A DNA stretch of 64,000 nt, from the NCBI GenBank assembly GCA_963725035.1, contig CAVRWX010000003.1, positions 1-64,000 of the forward strand, read 5' to 3'. The notes under the pieces are model-generated. The model ran no database searches. It was not told the DNA's origin and worked only from the letters and a program-made list of their open reading frames with translations. The translations under genes were made by a program, and so were the position numbers. The stretch is from JALZKA01 sp963725035. GTDB lineage: Bacteria > Actinomycetota > Thermoleophilia > Solirubrobacterales > 70-9. This document shows positions 44,404 to 53,524 of this stretch, piece by piece (positions within the stretch are counted from its first letter, which is position 1; the number at the start of each line of letters is the position of its first letter).

Positions 44404-46282
44404 GGGCGCCGCCCCGCGGGATTGGTGCCAGGCACGGTGCCTGGCACCGGGCGGGGTGCCAGGTCGGGGTCTGCGTCGGGGTCTGCGTCTGGATCCTCCT
44501 CCGGGACCTCGGGTTCGACGAACACGCCCACGTAGATCGTCACCTGGTCCGACGCGCGGATCTGCGACCCGGCCGATGGGGCCTGTGAGATCACGCGCCC
44601 GTCGAGCGACTCGTCCTCGGTCTCCTGCTCGATGACCTGGATGTTCGTCGCGCCGCGGCTTCTGAGCTGGCTCACCGCCGTGTCCTCCGGCTGGCCCTCG
44701 ACATTGGGAACGGTCACGGTGCCCTCGCCGTTCGAGACCCTGACCGTGACCTCGGTGTCCTTCTTGACCTCGCTTCCTCCGGCGGGGTTCTGACCGATCA
44801 CCTGGCCCTCCGGCAGGTCGGAGTCTTCCTCTTCGAAGTTGGGGATCAGGCCCGCGTCGCGGAGCGCGGTATCCGCTTCTGACTGCTGCAGGCCGACCAC
44901 GTCGGGCACCGTCGAAGAGCTTCACGCCCTTCGAGATCAGGATCGTGACAACGGACTCGCACTCGACCTTCTCTCCCGGTGCAGGCTCGGTGTCGACGAC
45001 GTTCCCGGGCTTGACGCCGTTCGAGCTCACCTCTTCCGAGCGAACCTGGAGGTTCTCGTTCGCGGAGCTTCTTCGGTCGCGTCGGCTGCGGGCTCGTTGA
45101 TCACACCCTTCGAGGGGATAGCCACCTCCATTCCGAGGGACACGCTCATCTCGACCTCGGATCCCTTGTCCACGCGCTCGCCGGCGGGAGGGTCCGTCTC
45201 GGAGACGGTGTTCGGCTCGTCGCAACTCTCGAAGTCGGAGGCCACAACCTCGAAGCCGGCAGCCTCGAGCTCGTCGGTTGCGACCTGGCGGTCCTTGCCG
45301 ATCACGGACGGCACCAGCACCTGCTCGGACCGGGTCAGCGCAAAGACCACGCCGGCGATGATCAGCGCGGCCAGGATCGCGAGGGCGATCCACTTCCAGC
45401 GGTTGTGCTTCTCCTCGGGCGGAGGGTCGACGGGTGCGTAGACGGCGGTGCCGCCCGCGTCCGGGTTCGCCTCCGCGGCATCAAGCGCGCGCAGGAACTC
45501 CGTCGCGTCGGCATAACGGTCCTTGGGATCCTTCGCGAGCGCCTTGAGCACGACCGCGTTCAGGGCGGGCGGGATCTCGGGGTTGATTTGCCGCGGCGGG
45601 ACGGGCGGCTCGGAAACCTGCTTGAGCGCGACCGCCACCGCCGTCTCGGCCTCGAACGGCACCTGGCCCGTCAGCGCCTCGTAGAGGATCACGCCGACCG
45701 AGTAGATGTCGAGCCGATCCGGTCGTCTCGAGGCCCTGCGCCTGCTCGGGCGAGAGGTACTGCGCGGTTCCCAGGACCGACCCGGTCTGGGTGATCTCCG
45801 ACGGCGCCGGCGCGGGCGATGCCGAAGTCGGTCACGCGCGCGCGGCCCTCGTGATCGACCAGGACGTTGTGGGGCTTGAGGTCGCGGTGGACGATCCCGC
45901 GGGCATGCGCGAACCGCACGCCGGTCAGGACCTGGCGGACGATCTCGACCGACTCGGCGGGCGAGAGGCCTCGCTCGATCAGGTCCTTGAGCGCGGCGCC
46001 CTGGACGTACTCCATCGCGATCCAGTAGCGGCCCTCGTGCTCGCCGCGGTCGTAGACGGAGACGATGTTCGGGTGCTGAAGGCCGGCGGCGGCCTGCGCC
46101 TCGCGGCGGAAACGCTCGACGAACTGCTCGTCGGCTCCGAAGCGCTCGTGGAGGAACTTCAAGGCGACCTGACGCCCGAGCATCTCGTCGTCGGCCGACC
46201 AGACGTCGGCCATGCCGCCCGAGCCGATGCGGCGCACCAAGCGGTAGCGCGTTCCGACCTTAAGTCCCTGTTCGAGCCTCAT
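44400..46282 (-). CDS. pknB: PASTA-domain Ser/Thr kinase PknB, several frameshifts
   Basis: About 628 codons across at least four breaks. Kinase domain: RIGSGGMADVWSADD, Lys in VALKFLHE, GIVHRDLKPHNVLVD, DFGIAR, then (third frame) LGTAQYLSPEQAQG, then ILYEALTGQVPFE. One helix (about 340-360, WIALAILAALIIAGVVFAL), then four PASTA repeats: VLVPSVIGKDRQVATDELEAAGF, a second shifted one, VPDVVGLQQSEADTALRDAGL, and TVPNVEGQPEDTAVSQLRSRGA. The acidic tail ends with residues encoded by the palindrome repeat at 44424-44463. PASTA binds muropeptides; the kinase controls wall growth and division. ATG at 46282, 1 nt after the PBP stop. Confidence 0.9.
44424..44463. repeat. Palindromic repeat cluster inside the pknB 3' end
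   Basis: GGTGCCAGGCAC joined to GGTGCCTGGCACC (44424-44448), then GGTGCCAGG (44455-44463). Read in frame it adds PVPGTVPGT to the kinase C-terminus, ahead of the stop at 44400. Confidence 0.7.
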
Positions 46283-46283
46283 G

Positions 46284-47773
46284 TCATTCCGCCAGCGCGT
46301 CCATGACTTGCATTGCGATCGGCCCCGCGACCTCGCCGCCGAAGCAGCCGGTACAGCGCTCGATCATCGCCGCGACCGCGATCTGCGGATCGTCGGCAGG
46401 CGCGAAGCCGATGAACCACGGGCGGTTGATCGACGCCTCAACGTCGATCTCGGCGGTGCCGGTCTTGCCCGCGAGCTGGCCGAGGGTGGTCGAGAGGCCG
46501 GAGGCCGTGCCGTCGTTGGCGACGTTGACCATCATCTCGGTCACCTGCGACGCCGTCTCGTCGGAGACGACCTCGAGTCAACGTCGGGGTCGAGCTCCTC
46601 GATCACCGTCCGTCCGGGTCCTTCGCCTCCTGGAGGAACGTCGGCTACATCAGCTCGCCGTCATTCGCGATCGTGGCGGCTACCTCCGCCATCTGGGTGG
46701 TCGTCGCCTGCAGCTCGCCCTCGGCGCCACCTTGGCCGATGGCGACGCGACCGACGTCGAAGCCGCTTTTCACCAGATTGCCCGCGGCGTTACGGGGGCC
46801 GCTCGGCGATCATCTCACCGTCGGGGTAGTCGAGCGGGGGGTCGGAGTAGAACCCGAAGCGCTCCATGTACTCGACCATTGTGTCCGCACCGAGCTGCTT
46901 CGCCCACCTGGGCCCAGTAGGTGTTGACCGACTGCGTGAGCGCGGTCGTCATGTCGATCGTGCCGAAGTCCTGGCCGCCTGAGTTCGCGAGCGGGAACGC
47001 CGGAGATCTCGATTCCGGAGTTCGCGTTCAGCGTGGTATCGTGTCTCGAACTCGCCGGAGTCGAGCGCGGCGGCAGCGGTGACGACCTTCATCGTCGAAC
47101 CCGGCGTGAATGGGTCCTGTGTCGGCCCGGTTGACCAGTGGTCCCGTCCTCTCCTGTTCGCAAGCTGCGAGTACGTCTCGGGTTCTTGAGCGCGTTCGGG
47201 TCGTAGCCAGGAACGGAGGCCATGACGCGAACGGCTCCGGTGTCGGGCTCGATCGCGACGACGGAGCCGCCACCGATGGCTCCCGGGTTCGCCGCGATCG
47301 CGCTCTGGAGGGCATCGGTTGCGACGCGCTGCGCCTCGGCGTCGAGCGTGAGGGTGATGTCGGCGCCCTCGCGGCTCGCGCCGGAGAGCTGGTCGATCAG
47401 CGTCGCGAACTCGTTCTGGTCGCCGGAGAGGAGGTCGTTCTCTGACAGCTCGATGCCGCTGCGTTCGAGTTCGACGAACGAGAAGCCGACGGGGTTGCCG
47501 AACAGCGACGCCCTGCGGGTAGTTGCGCACGAAGACACGCTGGTTCGGGTTGCCGCCGGCGCCGCCCGCGGGCAGGGACTCGGCGATGAGGACGCCATCG
47601 GAGGTCGTGATCGACCCCCGCTCGATCTGCTGCTCCTCGATCAGGAGGCGGCGGTTCTCGGGCCGCGACTCGAGCTCGTCGGCCTCGAGCACCGACCAGC
47701 GCGAGGTAAAGACGATCAGCCCAGTGAAGAGCAGCAGGATCACGGCATAGAGGCGGACGATTTGGGTGTTCAC
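46284..47773 (-). CDS. pbpA: Class B penicillin-binding protein (transpeptidase), many frameshifts
   Basis: About 497 codons. GTG at 47773 overlaps the rodA stop. N-terminal helix (VRLYAVILLLFTGLIVFTSR), a short dimerisation-like region, then the transpeptidase domain: catalytic PGSTMKVV (SxxK) near 47085, SVNTYWAQV (SxN) near 46928, and LAGKTGTAEI (KTG) near 46460. All three motifs are present in order but in different frames; breaks cluster between 46560 and 47530. It cross-links peptidoglycan and in actinobacteria pairs with RodA. The density of breaks is the highest in the window; because the catalytic motifs survive, I favour sequencing error. Confidence 0.85.
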
Positions 47774-49131
47774 AACGGGTGCACCCCTCCCTGCCCCGGA
47801 GCGCCGCGCGCCTTCTCGGAGATCAGCAGGAGCAGCGCGAGCAGGATCATGTTCGTCACGACCGAGCTGCCTCCCGCGGAGATGAACGGAAGCGTCACGC
47901 CCGTGAGCGGGATGAGCTTCACGACGCCGCCGATGATCACGAACGCCTGCAGGCAGAACACCGCCGTGAGCCCTGTGGCTAGGAGCTTCGAGAACCCGTC
48001 GGGGGCCATCACCGCCGTCTTGAAGCCGCGTAACCCGATCAGCGCGTAGATCGCGATCAGGCCGCATGCGCCAAAGGCGCCCAGCTCGGCGACGATGACG
48101 GCGAAGATGAAGTCCGTGTGGGGCTCGGGCAGGATCGATCCGCAGGACGGGAAGACCTCGCCGTCGCAAGCTTCCGCGGTGGGCGCGAACGGGCCCGGCA
48201 GCTTGAGTAGCGACTCCCCGAGCCCCTGCCCGAACAGCCCGCCCTCTGCCTGGGTGAAGAGGGCCGATGTGATCTGTCCCGCTCCATCGGGCGCGTCGTT
48301 GGCGAACGGGTCGATCCAGATGTCGACTCGGTCCTGGACATGGCCTACGGTGCCGGCCAAGAACCAGGCTCCGGCCAGGAACATCACGAGCCCAACGAGC
48401 ACGTAGGAGAGGCGGTTCGTCGCGACGTAAAGGAGCGCGAGGAAGGCGCCGAAGAACATCAGCGACGAGCCGAGGTCGCGGATGAAGAAAAGCATGAACA
48501 TCGCCGCCCCCCAGACGACAATGAGCGGGCCGAAGTGCTTGAGCGGCGGAATCGTCAGGCCCATCACGCGTCTGGCGGCGACCGATAGAACCTCGCGAGT
48601 CTCGTTCAGGTAGCTCGCAAGGAATATGACGATCCCAATCTTTCCCAGCTCCGCGGTCTGGAAGGAGAGCGGCCCGAGGTCAACCGCGAGGTAGGCACCG
48701 TTGACGGTGGAGCCGATGCCGGGCAAGCGCGGCGCCAGCAGCAACGCGATCGAGCCGATCGCGATCAGGTAGCGGTAGCGCTCGAGGACGTGGTAGTCGC
48801 GAAGGAAGACGATCGTCGCGGCGAACGCGGCGAGCCCGAGGAGGAAGAACGTCGCCTGCTCGACGGCCAGGCTCTCCTCGATCCGGTAGAGCATCACGAG
48901 CCCGACCGCGGCGAGGACCGCGCAGAGCGGGAACAGGTAGGGATCGGAGTTGGGGAGCGCTACGCGCAGGAAGAGGTGCGTCGCAACGCAGATCGCCAGG
49001 AAGTAGCCGCCGTAGGTGAGGCTGAGCGTCGCGATCTCGTCCGAGCGGACGGCGAACACCGCCGCGAAGCCGGCGCTCACCAGGAGCGCGACCGGGATCA
49101 GCGCGAAGAGCTCGCGGTTGCGGGCGGTCAT
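47770..49131 (-). CDS. rodA: RodA/FtsW-type SEDS peptidoglycan polymerase
   Basis: 453 residues from the ATG at 49131, chosen because the upstream phosphatase, once its single indel is bridged, ends with a TGA overlapping this ATG. Ten or so helices; SEDS hallmarks are GIGSTVNGAYLAVDLGPLSFQTAELGKIGIVIFLASYL (the FQPSE-type helix), the extracellular loop with HTDFIFAVIVAELGAFG, and PLTGVTLPFISAGGSSVVTNMILLALLL near the C-terminus. Polymerises glycan strands from lipid II together with the PBP downstream. Intact. Confidence 0.92.
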   Translation of the reverse strand: MTARNRELFALIPVALLVSAGFAAVFAVRSDEIATLSLTYGGYFLAICVATHLFLRVALPNSDPYLFPLCAVLAAVGLVMLYRIEESLAVEQATFFLLGLAAFAATIVFLRDYHVLERYRYLIAIGSIALLLAPRLPGIGSTVNGAYLAVDLGPLSFQTAELGKIGIVIFLASYLNETREVLSVAARRVMGLTIPPLKHFGPLIVVWGAAMFMLFFIRDLGSSLMFFGAFLALLYVATNRLSYVLVGLVMFLAGAWFLAGTVGHVQDRVDIWIDPFANDAPDGAGQITSALFTQAEGGLFGQGLGESLLKLPGPFAPTAEACDGEVFPSCGSILPEPHTDFIFAVIVAELGAFGACGLIAIYALIGLRGFKTAVMAPDGFSKLLATGLTAVFCLQAFVIIGGVVKLIPLTGVTLPFISAGGSSVVTNMILLALLLLISEKARGAPGQGGVHPL

Positions 49132-50469
49132 CCGCCCCCGCCGGACCGCTTCTTCTTTCGGTCCTCCCGCCCGCCGTTGCCGTCGTCGTCCTGCGACTTC
49201 TTCTTGTCGCCCTGCTGCTTGTTGTTGTCCGGCTGGTGTGTTGTTCGGCTGAGTGGTGGTGGGGGTCTCAGTCGCCGTGGCGGCGGCCTGTTCGAGGTCG
49301 TCCATGAGGTCCACGGCGTCGTCGCGGGAGCGAAGCTCGTGGCCGGTCGCCTCGTCGCGGCGATCCTCGGGCAGGGACCCGACGAGGGTCGGCGAGGACG
49401 TCACCTCGGTATAGAGCTCGAGGTTCAGCGGCAGGTCGTACGGGAGGCCGCGGTAAAGCGCGAGGCGACCGCCCTCGTCGGTGCCGAGGAAGTAGACCTG
49501 GCGCGCGGCGAAGAAGCCCGCCGTGACGATGCCCGCGATCACGAGCAGTGCGACCAGGGACTTGACGGGGAAGCCACGTTTGCGCTTCGTCTCGACGGGC
49601 TCGCGGCGGCGCGGCGGCGCGCCCGAAGCAGCGCCTCCGAGGCTCGCGGCGCGGCGGCGCTCAGCCTCGGTGCGGACGGCTTCTGCGGAGAGTCCCGCGG
49701 CCGCGGCGGTCGGGCCGACCAGGGTCGCGCCCTCTTCTACCTCCTGAGCTTCGCCCTCGCCCAAGCGAAAGGCGACGACGGTGATGTTGTCGCGACCGCC
49801 GGCCTCGTTCGCCTCGTTCACGAGCCAGGTCGTCGCCTCGTCGAGGGAGGACGACTCGGCCAGGATCTCGCGGATCTTGGCGTCCTTGACCATCGTGGTG
49901 AGGCCGTCCGAGCAGATCAGGTAGACGTCATCGGGGCGGCCGCTCACCGTCAGCGTGTCGACCTCCACCTCGGACTCGGGCCCAAGTGCGCGGGTGATGA
50001 TCGAGCGCTGAGGATGGGTCTCGGCCTCCTCCTCGGTCAGGCGGCCCTGGCGCCGGAGCTCCTCGACGAGCGAGTGGTCGGAGGTGAGGAGTGTCAGCTC
50101 TCCGTCGCGTAAGCGATAGGCGCGCGAGTCGCCGACGTGGCCGATCGAGATCTCGTCGCCTTCGACTAGCGCGGCGGTGAGGGTGGTGCCCATGCCGGAG
50201 CGGCTCGAGTCGTGCTGGGAGAGGGAGTGGATCTGGCTGTTCGCGCTCTGGACGACCGAGCGCAGGAAGGCCTCGGGCGGCTCGGAGCCCCGCTCGGCGG
50301 GCTCGAAGGCCTCGGCCGCGATGCTCGACGCCACCTCGCCGGCCTGCGCGCCGCCCATCCCGTCGGCCACCGCATACAGCGGTCCGCGCGCGAAGTAGGA
50401 GTCCTCGTTGGTCGTCCGCTGGCGGCCGGTGTCGGTCTTATAGGAGTCCTCGGCGATCTGGAGCGCCAT
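49128..50469 (-). CDS. pstP: PP2C-type Ser/Thr phosphatase PstP, one frameshift
   Basis: About 447 codons. Catalytic domain (about 1-240): RTTNEDSYF, VADGMGGAQAGEVAS, IGHVGDSRAYRL, VYLICSDGLTTMV, and GGRDNITVVAFRLG supply the metal-binding Asp residues. Linker, one helix (about 303-322, SLVALLVIAGIVTAGFFAARQV), then an extracytoplasmic region and a Lys/Asp-rich tail. An inserted base near 49232 makes the frame run on into rodA; bridged, the protein ends DREDRKKKRS-like with TGA overlapping the rodA ATG. Opposes PknB phosphorylation. ATG at 50469, 4 nt after fhaB. Confidence 0.92.
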
Positions 50470-50473
50470 CTAG

Positions 50474-50959
50474 CTAACCGCTCCCCGGAACGTCGATTTC
50501 GAAGCGGAGCTCCGTGTCGCCGATCCTGATCTCGTCGAGGTCCGAGAGGAGGGCCTCCGAGGTGAAGCGCCCTCCGTTCAGGTACGTGCCGTTGGTCGAG
50601 CCCATGTCCTCGATGTAGTAACTCGGCCCGCGCGAATAGATGCGGCAGTGGATGGACGAGGCGAACTTGTCCTCGATCCGCACGTCGGCCTCGTCGCCGC
50701 GGCCGATCGAGAGGCCGCCGAACAGGTCCCAGCGACCGCCGGCGTCGAGTCCCCCGCCCTTGACGGCGACAAGCGAGGCGTCGGTTGAGGGCGCGCGGCC
50801 GCCCGGGCCGGCGACCTCATGGAAGCCGGTCGCCTCGGGCGCCGGCGACTGCGTGCTGCGGAGCTCCTTGAGCGCGGAGCGCCCGACCCAGAAAAGGAAG
50901 AGGTAGAGCACGGCCAAAAAGCCGAACTTGAGGCCGACCGCGATCGGCTCGGTGTCCAT
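50474..50959 (-). CDS. fhaB: FHA-domain protein FhaB (FipA)
   Basis: 161 residues. N-terminal membrane helix (about 9-25, LKFGFLAVLYLFLFWVG) and a C-terminal FHA domain: LSIGRGDEADVRIEDKFASSIHCRI with the phosphothreonine-binding Arg and Ser, then EDMGSTNGTYLNG. FhaB orthologues bind phosphorylated wall/division proteins and recruit them to the RodA/PBP machinery. No ribosome site is visible: the hairpin element at 50981-51017 and a 15-codon mini-frame ending TAA directly before the ATG occupy the gap. Confidence 0.9.
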   Translation of the reverse strand: MDTEPIAVGLKFGFLAVLYLFLFWVGRSALKELRSTQSPAPEATGFHEVAGPGGRAPSTDASLVAVKGGGLDAGGRWDLFGGLSIGRGDEADVRIEDKFASSIHCRIYSRGPSYYIEDMGSTNGTYLNGGRFTSEALLSDLDEIRIGDTELRFEIDVPGSG

Positions 50960-50980
50960 TTAGGGGATCATTCGTGGGTT

Positions 50981-51017
50981 GAGCGCCTTTAGGCGCGAAA
51001 GCAGCATGTGTCGGTAG
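50981..51017 (-). other. 37-nt hairpin element, copy 2, upstream of fhaB
   Basis: Minus strand: CTACCGACAC...TGCTGCTTTC, stem GCGCC-TAAA-GGCGC (50983-50996), then CTC. 31 of 37 positions match 25588-25624, with a compensatory pair change in the stem. It occupies the 62-nt gap between fhaA and fhaB. A mini-frame (ATGCTGCTTTCG..., 15 codons) overlaps it and ends TAA immediately before the fhaB ATG. Confidence 0.5.
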
Positions 51018-51021
51018 TTCC

Positions 51022-51792
51022 CTAGTGCTCGATGTCGAACGTGAAGTAGGTGGTGCCGATCTGGACGTTGTCGCCAGGGCTGAGGCGGGACGAGTCGACC
51101 TGGCGGCCATTCACCTTGATGCCGTTGGTCGAGCCGAGGTCCACGATCTCCCAGTCGCCGGTCGAGTTGCGGCGAAGCTCTGCGTGCTTTCGAGAGACGT
51201 TCGCGTCGGCGAGGACGCAGTCGCACTCGCGCGAGCGCCCGAGCGAGGCGATCGGTCCGTCCAGGACGAAGCGGCGATCGTCGAGCGAGACGATGGCCTT
51301 CGTGTCGGTCAGATGAGCCACGCGCTTGGTCGTGCGCGACTGGCGCTCGGCCTTCGGCGGCACTTGGTAGACCATCGTGTGTCCCTGCTCGCCCTGCGAC
51401 GGCGCCTGACCCTCGCGCTGCGCCGGCTTCACCAGGCGGGTCTGGATGCCGAACTCGCCGAGGCGCAGGCGCTCGTCAACCTCCAGGCTCACCTCGGGCC
51501 GGGTCAGCAGCGCCAGGTCGTGGCGGCGCGCGTGCTCCAGGAGGTACGAGGAGAGCTCCTGCTCGAGCGAGCGCTCGTAGCCCTCGAGTCGCTCGTGGTC
51601 CTCCGTGCCGAGCCAGACGGTGTACTGGTTGGGCACGTAGACACGCGCGACCGAGGCGGTGCGGTGCGCGTCCATCTCCTTGGCAAGCTTCCGCGCGATC
51701 TCGACCGGCTGGACCTGCGAGGAGAAGGCGCGCGAGAACGCACCCTGAACCAGGTTCTCAATCCGTGCTTCGAGGTTTCGAAGGACGCTTAT
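51022..51792 (-). CDS. fhaA: FHA-domain protein FhaA
   Basis: 256 residues. N-terminal DUF3662 (FhaA_N) domain: SVLRNLEARIENLVQGAFSRAF, then PVEIARKLAKEMD, YVPNQYTVWL, GYERSLEQELSSYLLEHAR. C-terminal FHA domain: GPIASLGRSRECDCVLADANVSRKHAEL and VDLGSTNGIKVNG. The expected start codon, 7 nt after a perfect AAGGAG, is ATA, not ATG; this may be a substitution error or a rare non-canonical start, since no other start fits. FhaA binds phosphorylated MurJ/MviN-type flippase in mycobacteria; whether it does so here is inference. Confidence 0.85.
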   Translation of the reverse strand: MSVLRNLEARIENLVQGAFSRAFSSQVQPVEIARKLAKEMDAHRTASVARVYVPNQYTVWLGTEDHERLEGYERSLEQELSSYLLEHARRHDLALLTRPEVSLEVDERLRLGEFGIQTRLVKPAQREGQAPSQGEQGHTMVYQVPPKAERQSRTTKRVAHLTDTKAIVSLDDRRFVLDGPIASLGRSRECDCVLADANVSRKHAELRRNSTGDWEIVDLGSTNGIKVNGRQVDSSRLSPGDNVQIGTTYFTFDIEH

Positions 51793-51883
51793 CTCGATTC
51801 TCCTTGCGGCACGCGAGTCGGGCGGGCGGCTCCGCCTCCTGCGGCCCGCGTTTGAGCCCGGAATCCTAGAGGCTAAAGAGGTT

Positions 51884-53407
51884 CTAGCCGCCTGTGTGGA
51901 GCGCCGGCTGGGCGCTCGCGAGCGCCGGGGTGCGTCCGTCCTCGCCCCTGCGGTGCGCGCCCGCGCGTGCCGCCACCGCGAGCGCCACGACCACAATCGC
52001 TATCGCCGCGCTCGCGCTCTGCGCGCCGTCGCCCACGTAAGCGAGGCCCGCGGCGAGGGCCGCCGCCCAGATGACGGTGCCCACCAAAGCCAGTGCCGGG
52101 TGTGCGCGAAGGATCACACCGAGCAGGACCGCGGCCGCGGCGAGGACGGCGATTCCGCCGAGCGCCGAGGGATCTGTGAAGGCGACCAGGACCTGGCTTG
52201 AGGCCTCGGAGGCCGACGACGTCCAGCCATCCTCGGCCTGCGGCGCGATCTTGAGCCGGTCGCCGACGCCGAAGCCCACCGCCGCGATGAGGTAGGCACA
52301 GAAAGAAAGCCCACCCAGGATCGCGCGGTCCTTCGCGGTGTGCGCCGCGAAGGCGACAACGGCGGCTGCGGCGGCGATCGCGCCGGCGGCTCCCAGGGGA
52401 ATCGCGACGAGCGGCAGCAGGGCGAGGGCAGCGTTGGGGGCGAACGCCAAGGCGGGCAGAAGCACCACCGCGAGGACGAGCGCCAGGCCGGGCAGGCCGG
52501 CGGGGCCGGCGAGCGCCGCGAGAACGGTGCCGGCGCCGACCAGGCCGAAGATACGGGCGAACGAGCGCTTGGGGAGCGGCGAGTCGGTGCCGTCAGGGGA
52601 TGGAACCGCGCACTCGTCGTCCAGCTGGAGCGCGACGCGTTCGAGCTCTGACCGCAGGCGCTTGATCGTCGGCCGGTTGCGGGGGTCGGGCTCGAGGCAG
52701 GCGTCGATCTGCGCGACAAGGGGATGAGGAAGGTCGGGCCGGAAGACGCCCAGCGAAGGCTGGGACTCGCCGATGTGGCGGGCGGTCTGGGCCGGAGTGC
52801 GCCGCGCGACGGGGTTCTCGCCCGCCCACGCCTCATAGAGGGTGAGTGCCAGCGAGTAGACGTCTGCCTCGGGGCCGGCGTCGTATCCCTCGGCCTGCTC
52901 GGGAGCCATGTAGGCGAGCGTGCCGATGACCTCGCCGGGCGCGGTGAGTGCAGGGGCGCCCGCCACGGCGGCGATCCCGAAGTCCATGAGCTTCGCGCGG
53001 CGACCCTGCAATCCGAACGGGCGAATGATCGCGTTCTGCGGCTTGACATCGCGATGGATGACGCCGCGCTCGTGGGCGTGGCAGAGCGCGTCGCAGAGGT
53101 CCTTACCGATCTCGGCGACGTCGCGGTCGGACACGGCGCCTTCGGACGCGGCGCGATCGAGCGTCTTCCCCTGGACCAGCTCGGAGACGAGGAGCGCATG
53201 GCCGTCGCGCTCGCCCAGCTCATACAGGGTCACGATCGACGGATGGTTGAGGCGGGCCGCCGCCTGGGCCTCGCGCAGGACGCGATCGGCGCCCGCGGTC
53301 TGGATCTCCTTGATCGCGACCTCACGCTGGAGGCGCTCGTCGAAGGCCTTGTAGACCGTGCCCATCCCGCCGGAGCCGATTCGCTCTCCGACTCTGAACC
53401 GCCCCAT
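51884..53407 (-). CDS. Ser/Thr protein kinase with polytopic membrane tail
   Basis: 507 residues from ATG 53407. Kinase domain (about 5-265): ERIGSGGMGTVYKAFD, Lys in VAIKEIQT, GVIHRDVKPQNAII, DFGIAAVAG, LAYMAPEQAEG, DVYSLALTLYEAWAG. The tail holds about six membrane helices (about 305-490) and no PASTA repeats, an uncommon arrangement beside a PknB/PstP cluster. It is on the same strand and 91 nt upstream of fhaA, so may be the first gene of the cluster and the functional counterpart of PknA, but orthology is not established. Confidence 0.88.
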   Translation of the reverse strand: MGRFRVGERIGSGGMGTVYKAFDERLQREVAIKEIQTAGADRVLREAQAAARLNHPSIVTLYELGERDGHALLVSELVQGKTLDRAASEGAVSDRDVAEIGKDLCDALCHAHERGVIHRDVKPQNAIIRPFGLQGRRAKLMDFGIAAVAGAPALTAPGEVIGTLAYMAPEQAEGYDAGPEADVYSLALTLYEAWAGENPVARRTPAQTARHIGESQPSLGVFRPDLPHPLVAQIDACLEPDPRNRPTIKRLRSELERVALQLDDECAVPSPDGTDSPLPKRSFARIFGLVGAGTVLAALAGPAGLPGLALVLAVVLLPALAFAPNAALALLPLVAIPLGAAGAIAAAAAVVAFAAHTAKDRAILGGLSFCAYLIAAVGFGVGDRLKIAPQAEDGWTSSASEASSQVLVAFTDPSALGGIAVLAAAAVLLGVILRAHPALALVGTVIWAAALAAGLAYVGDGAQSASAAIAIVVVALAVAARAGAHRRGEDGRTPALASAQPALHTGG

Positions 53408-53490
53408 CACTAGTTCGCCTGACACTACGAATACCGCGTTCGACGGCTCGCCGGCCTTTCCTCCTGGGGCCGAATGTGAGCGTTGTGTTA

Positions 53491-53503
53491 GGTACCTGGC
53501 ACC
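53491..53503. repeat. Degenerate palindrome GGTACCTGGCACC
   Basis: One-base variant of the GGTGCCTGGCACC family, placed just upstream of the -10 box at 53509, in the region between the divergent kinase and membrane-protein genes. Confidence 0.55.
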
Positions 53504-53508
53504 GTCCG

Positions 53509-53514
53509 TAATAC
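53509..53514 (+). promoter_or_regulatory. Candidate -10 box TAATAC
   Basis: TAATAC ends 10 nt before GTG 53525. A possible -35, TTGTGT, is at 53483-53488, but the 20-nt spacing is too long to be convincing. Leaderless or very short leader suggested. Confidence 0.45.
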
Positions 53515-53524
53515 TGCCCCGGGA

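Noticed and set aside
43432..45393. Apparent 653-residue PASTA-Ddl fusion
   Set aside because: The upstream part is the shifted frame of the pknB PASTA region; ddl has its own GTG at 44403, overlapping the pknB stop.
47770..50469. Apparent 899-residue fusion of PP2C phosphatase and RodA
   Set aside because: The fusion arises from one inserted base near 49232. In the other frame the phosphatase ends with a Lys/Asp-rich tail and a TGA that overlaps a good rodA ATG at 49131, the usual gene organisation.
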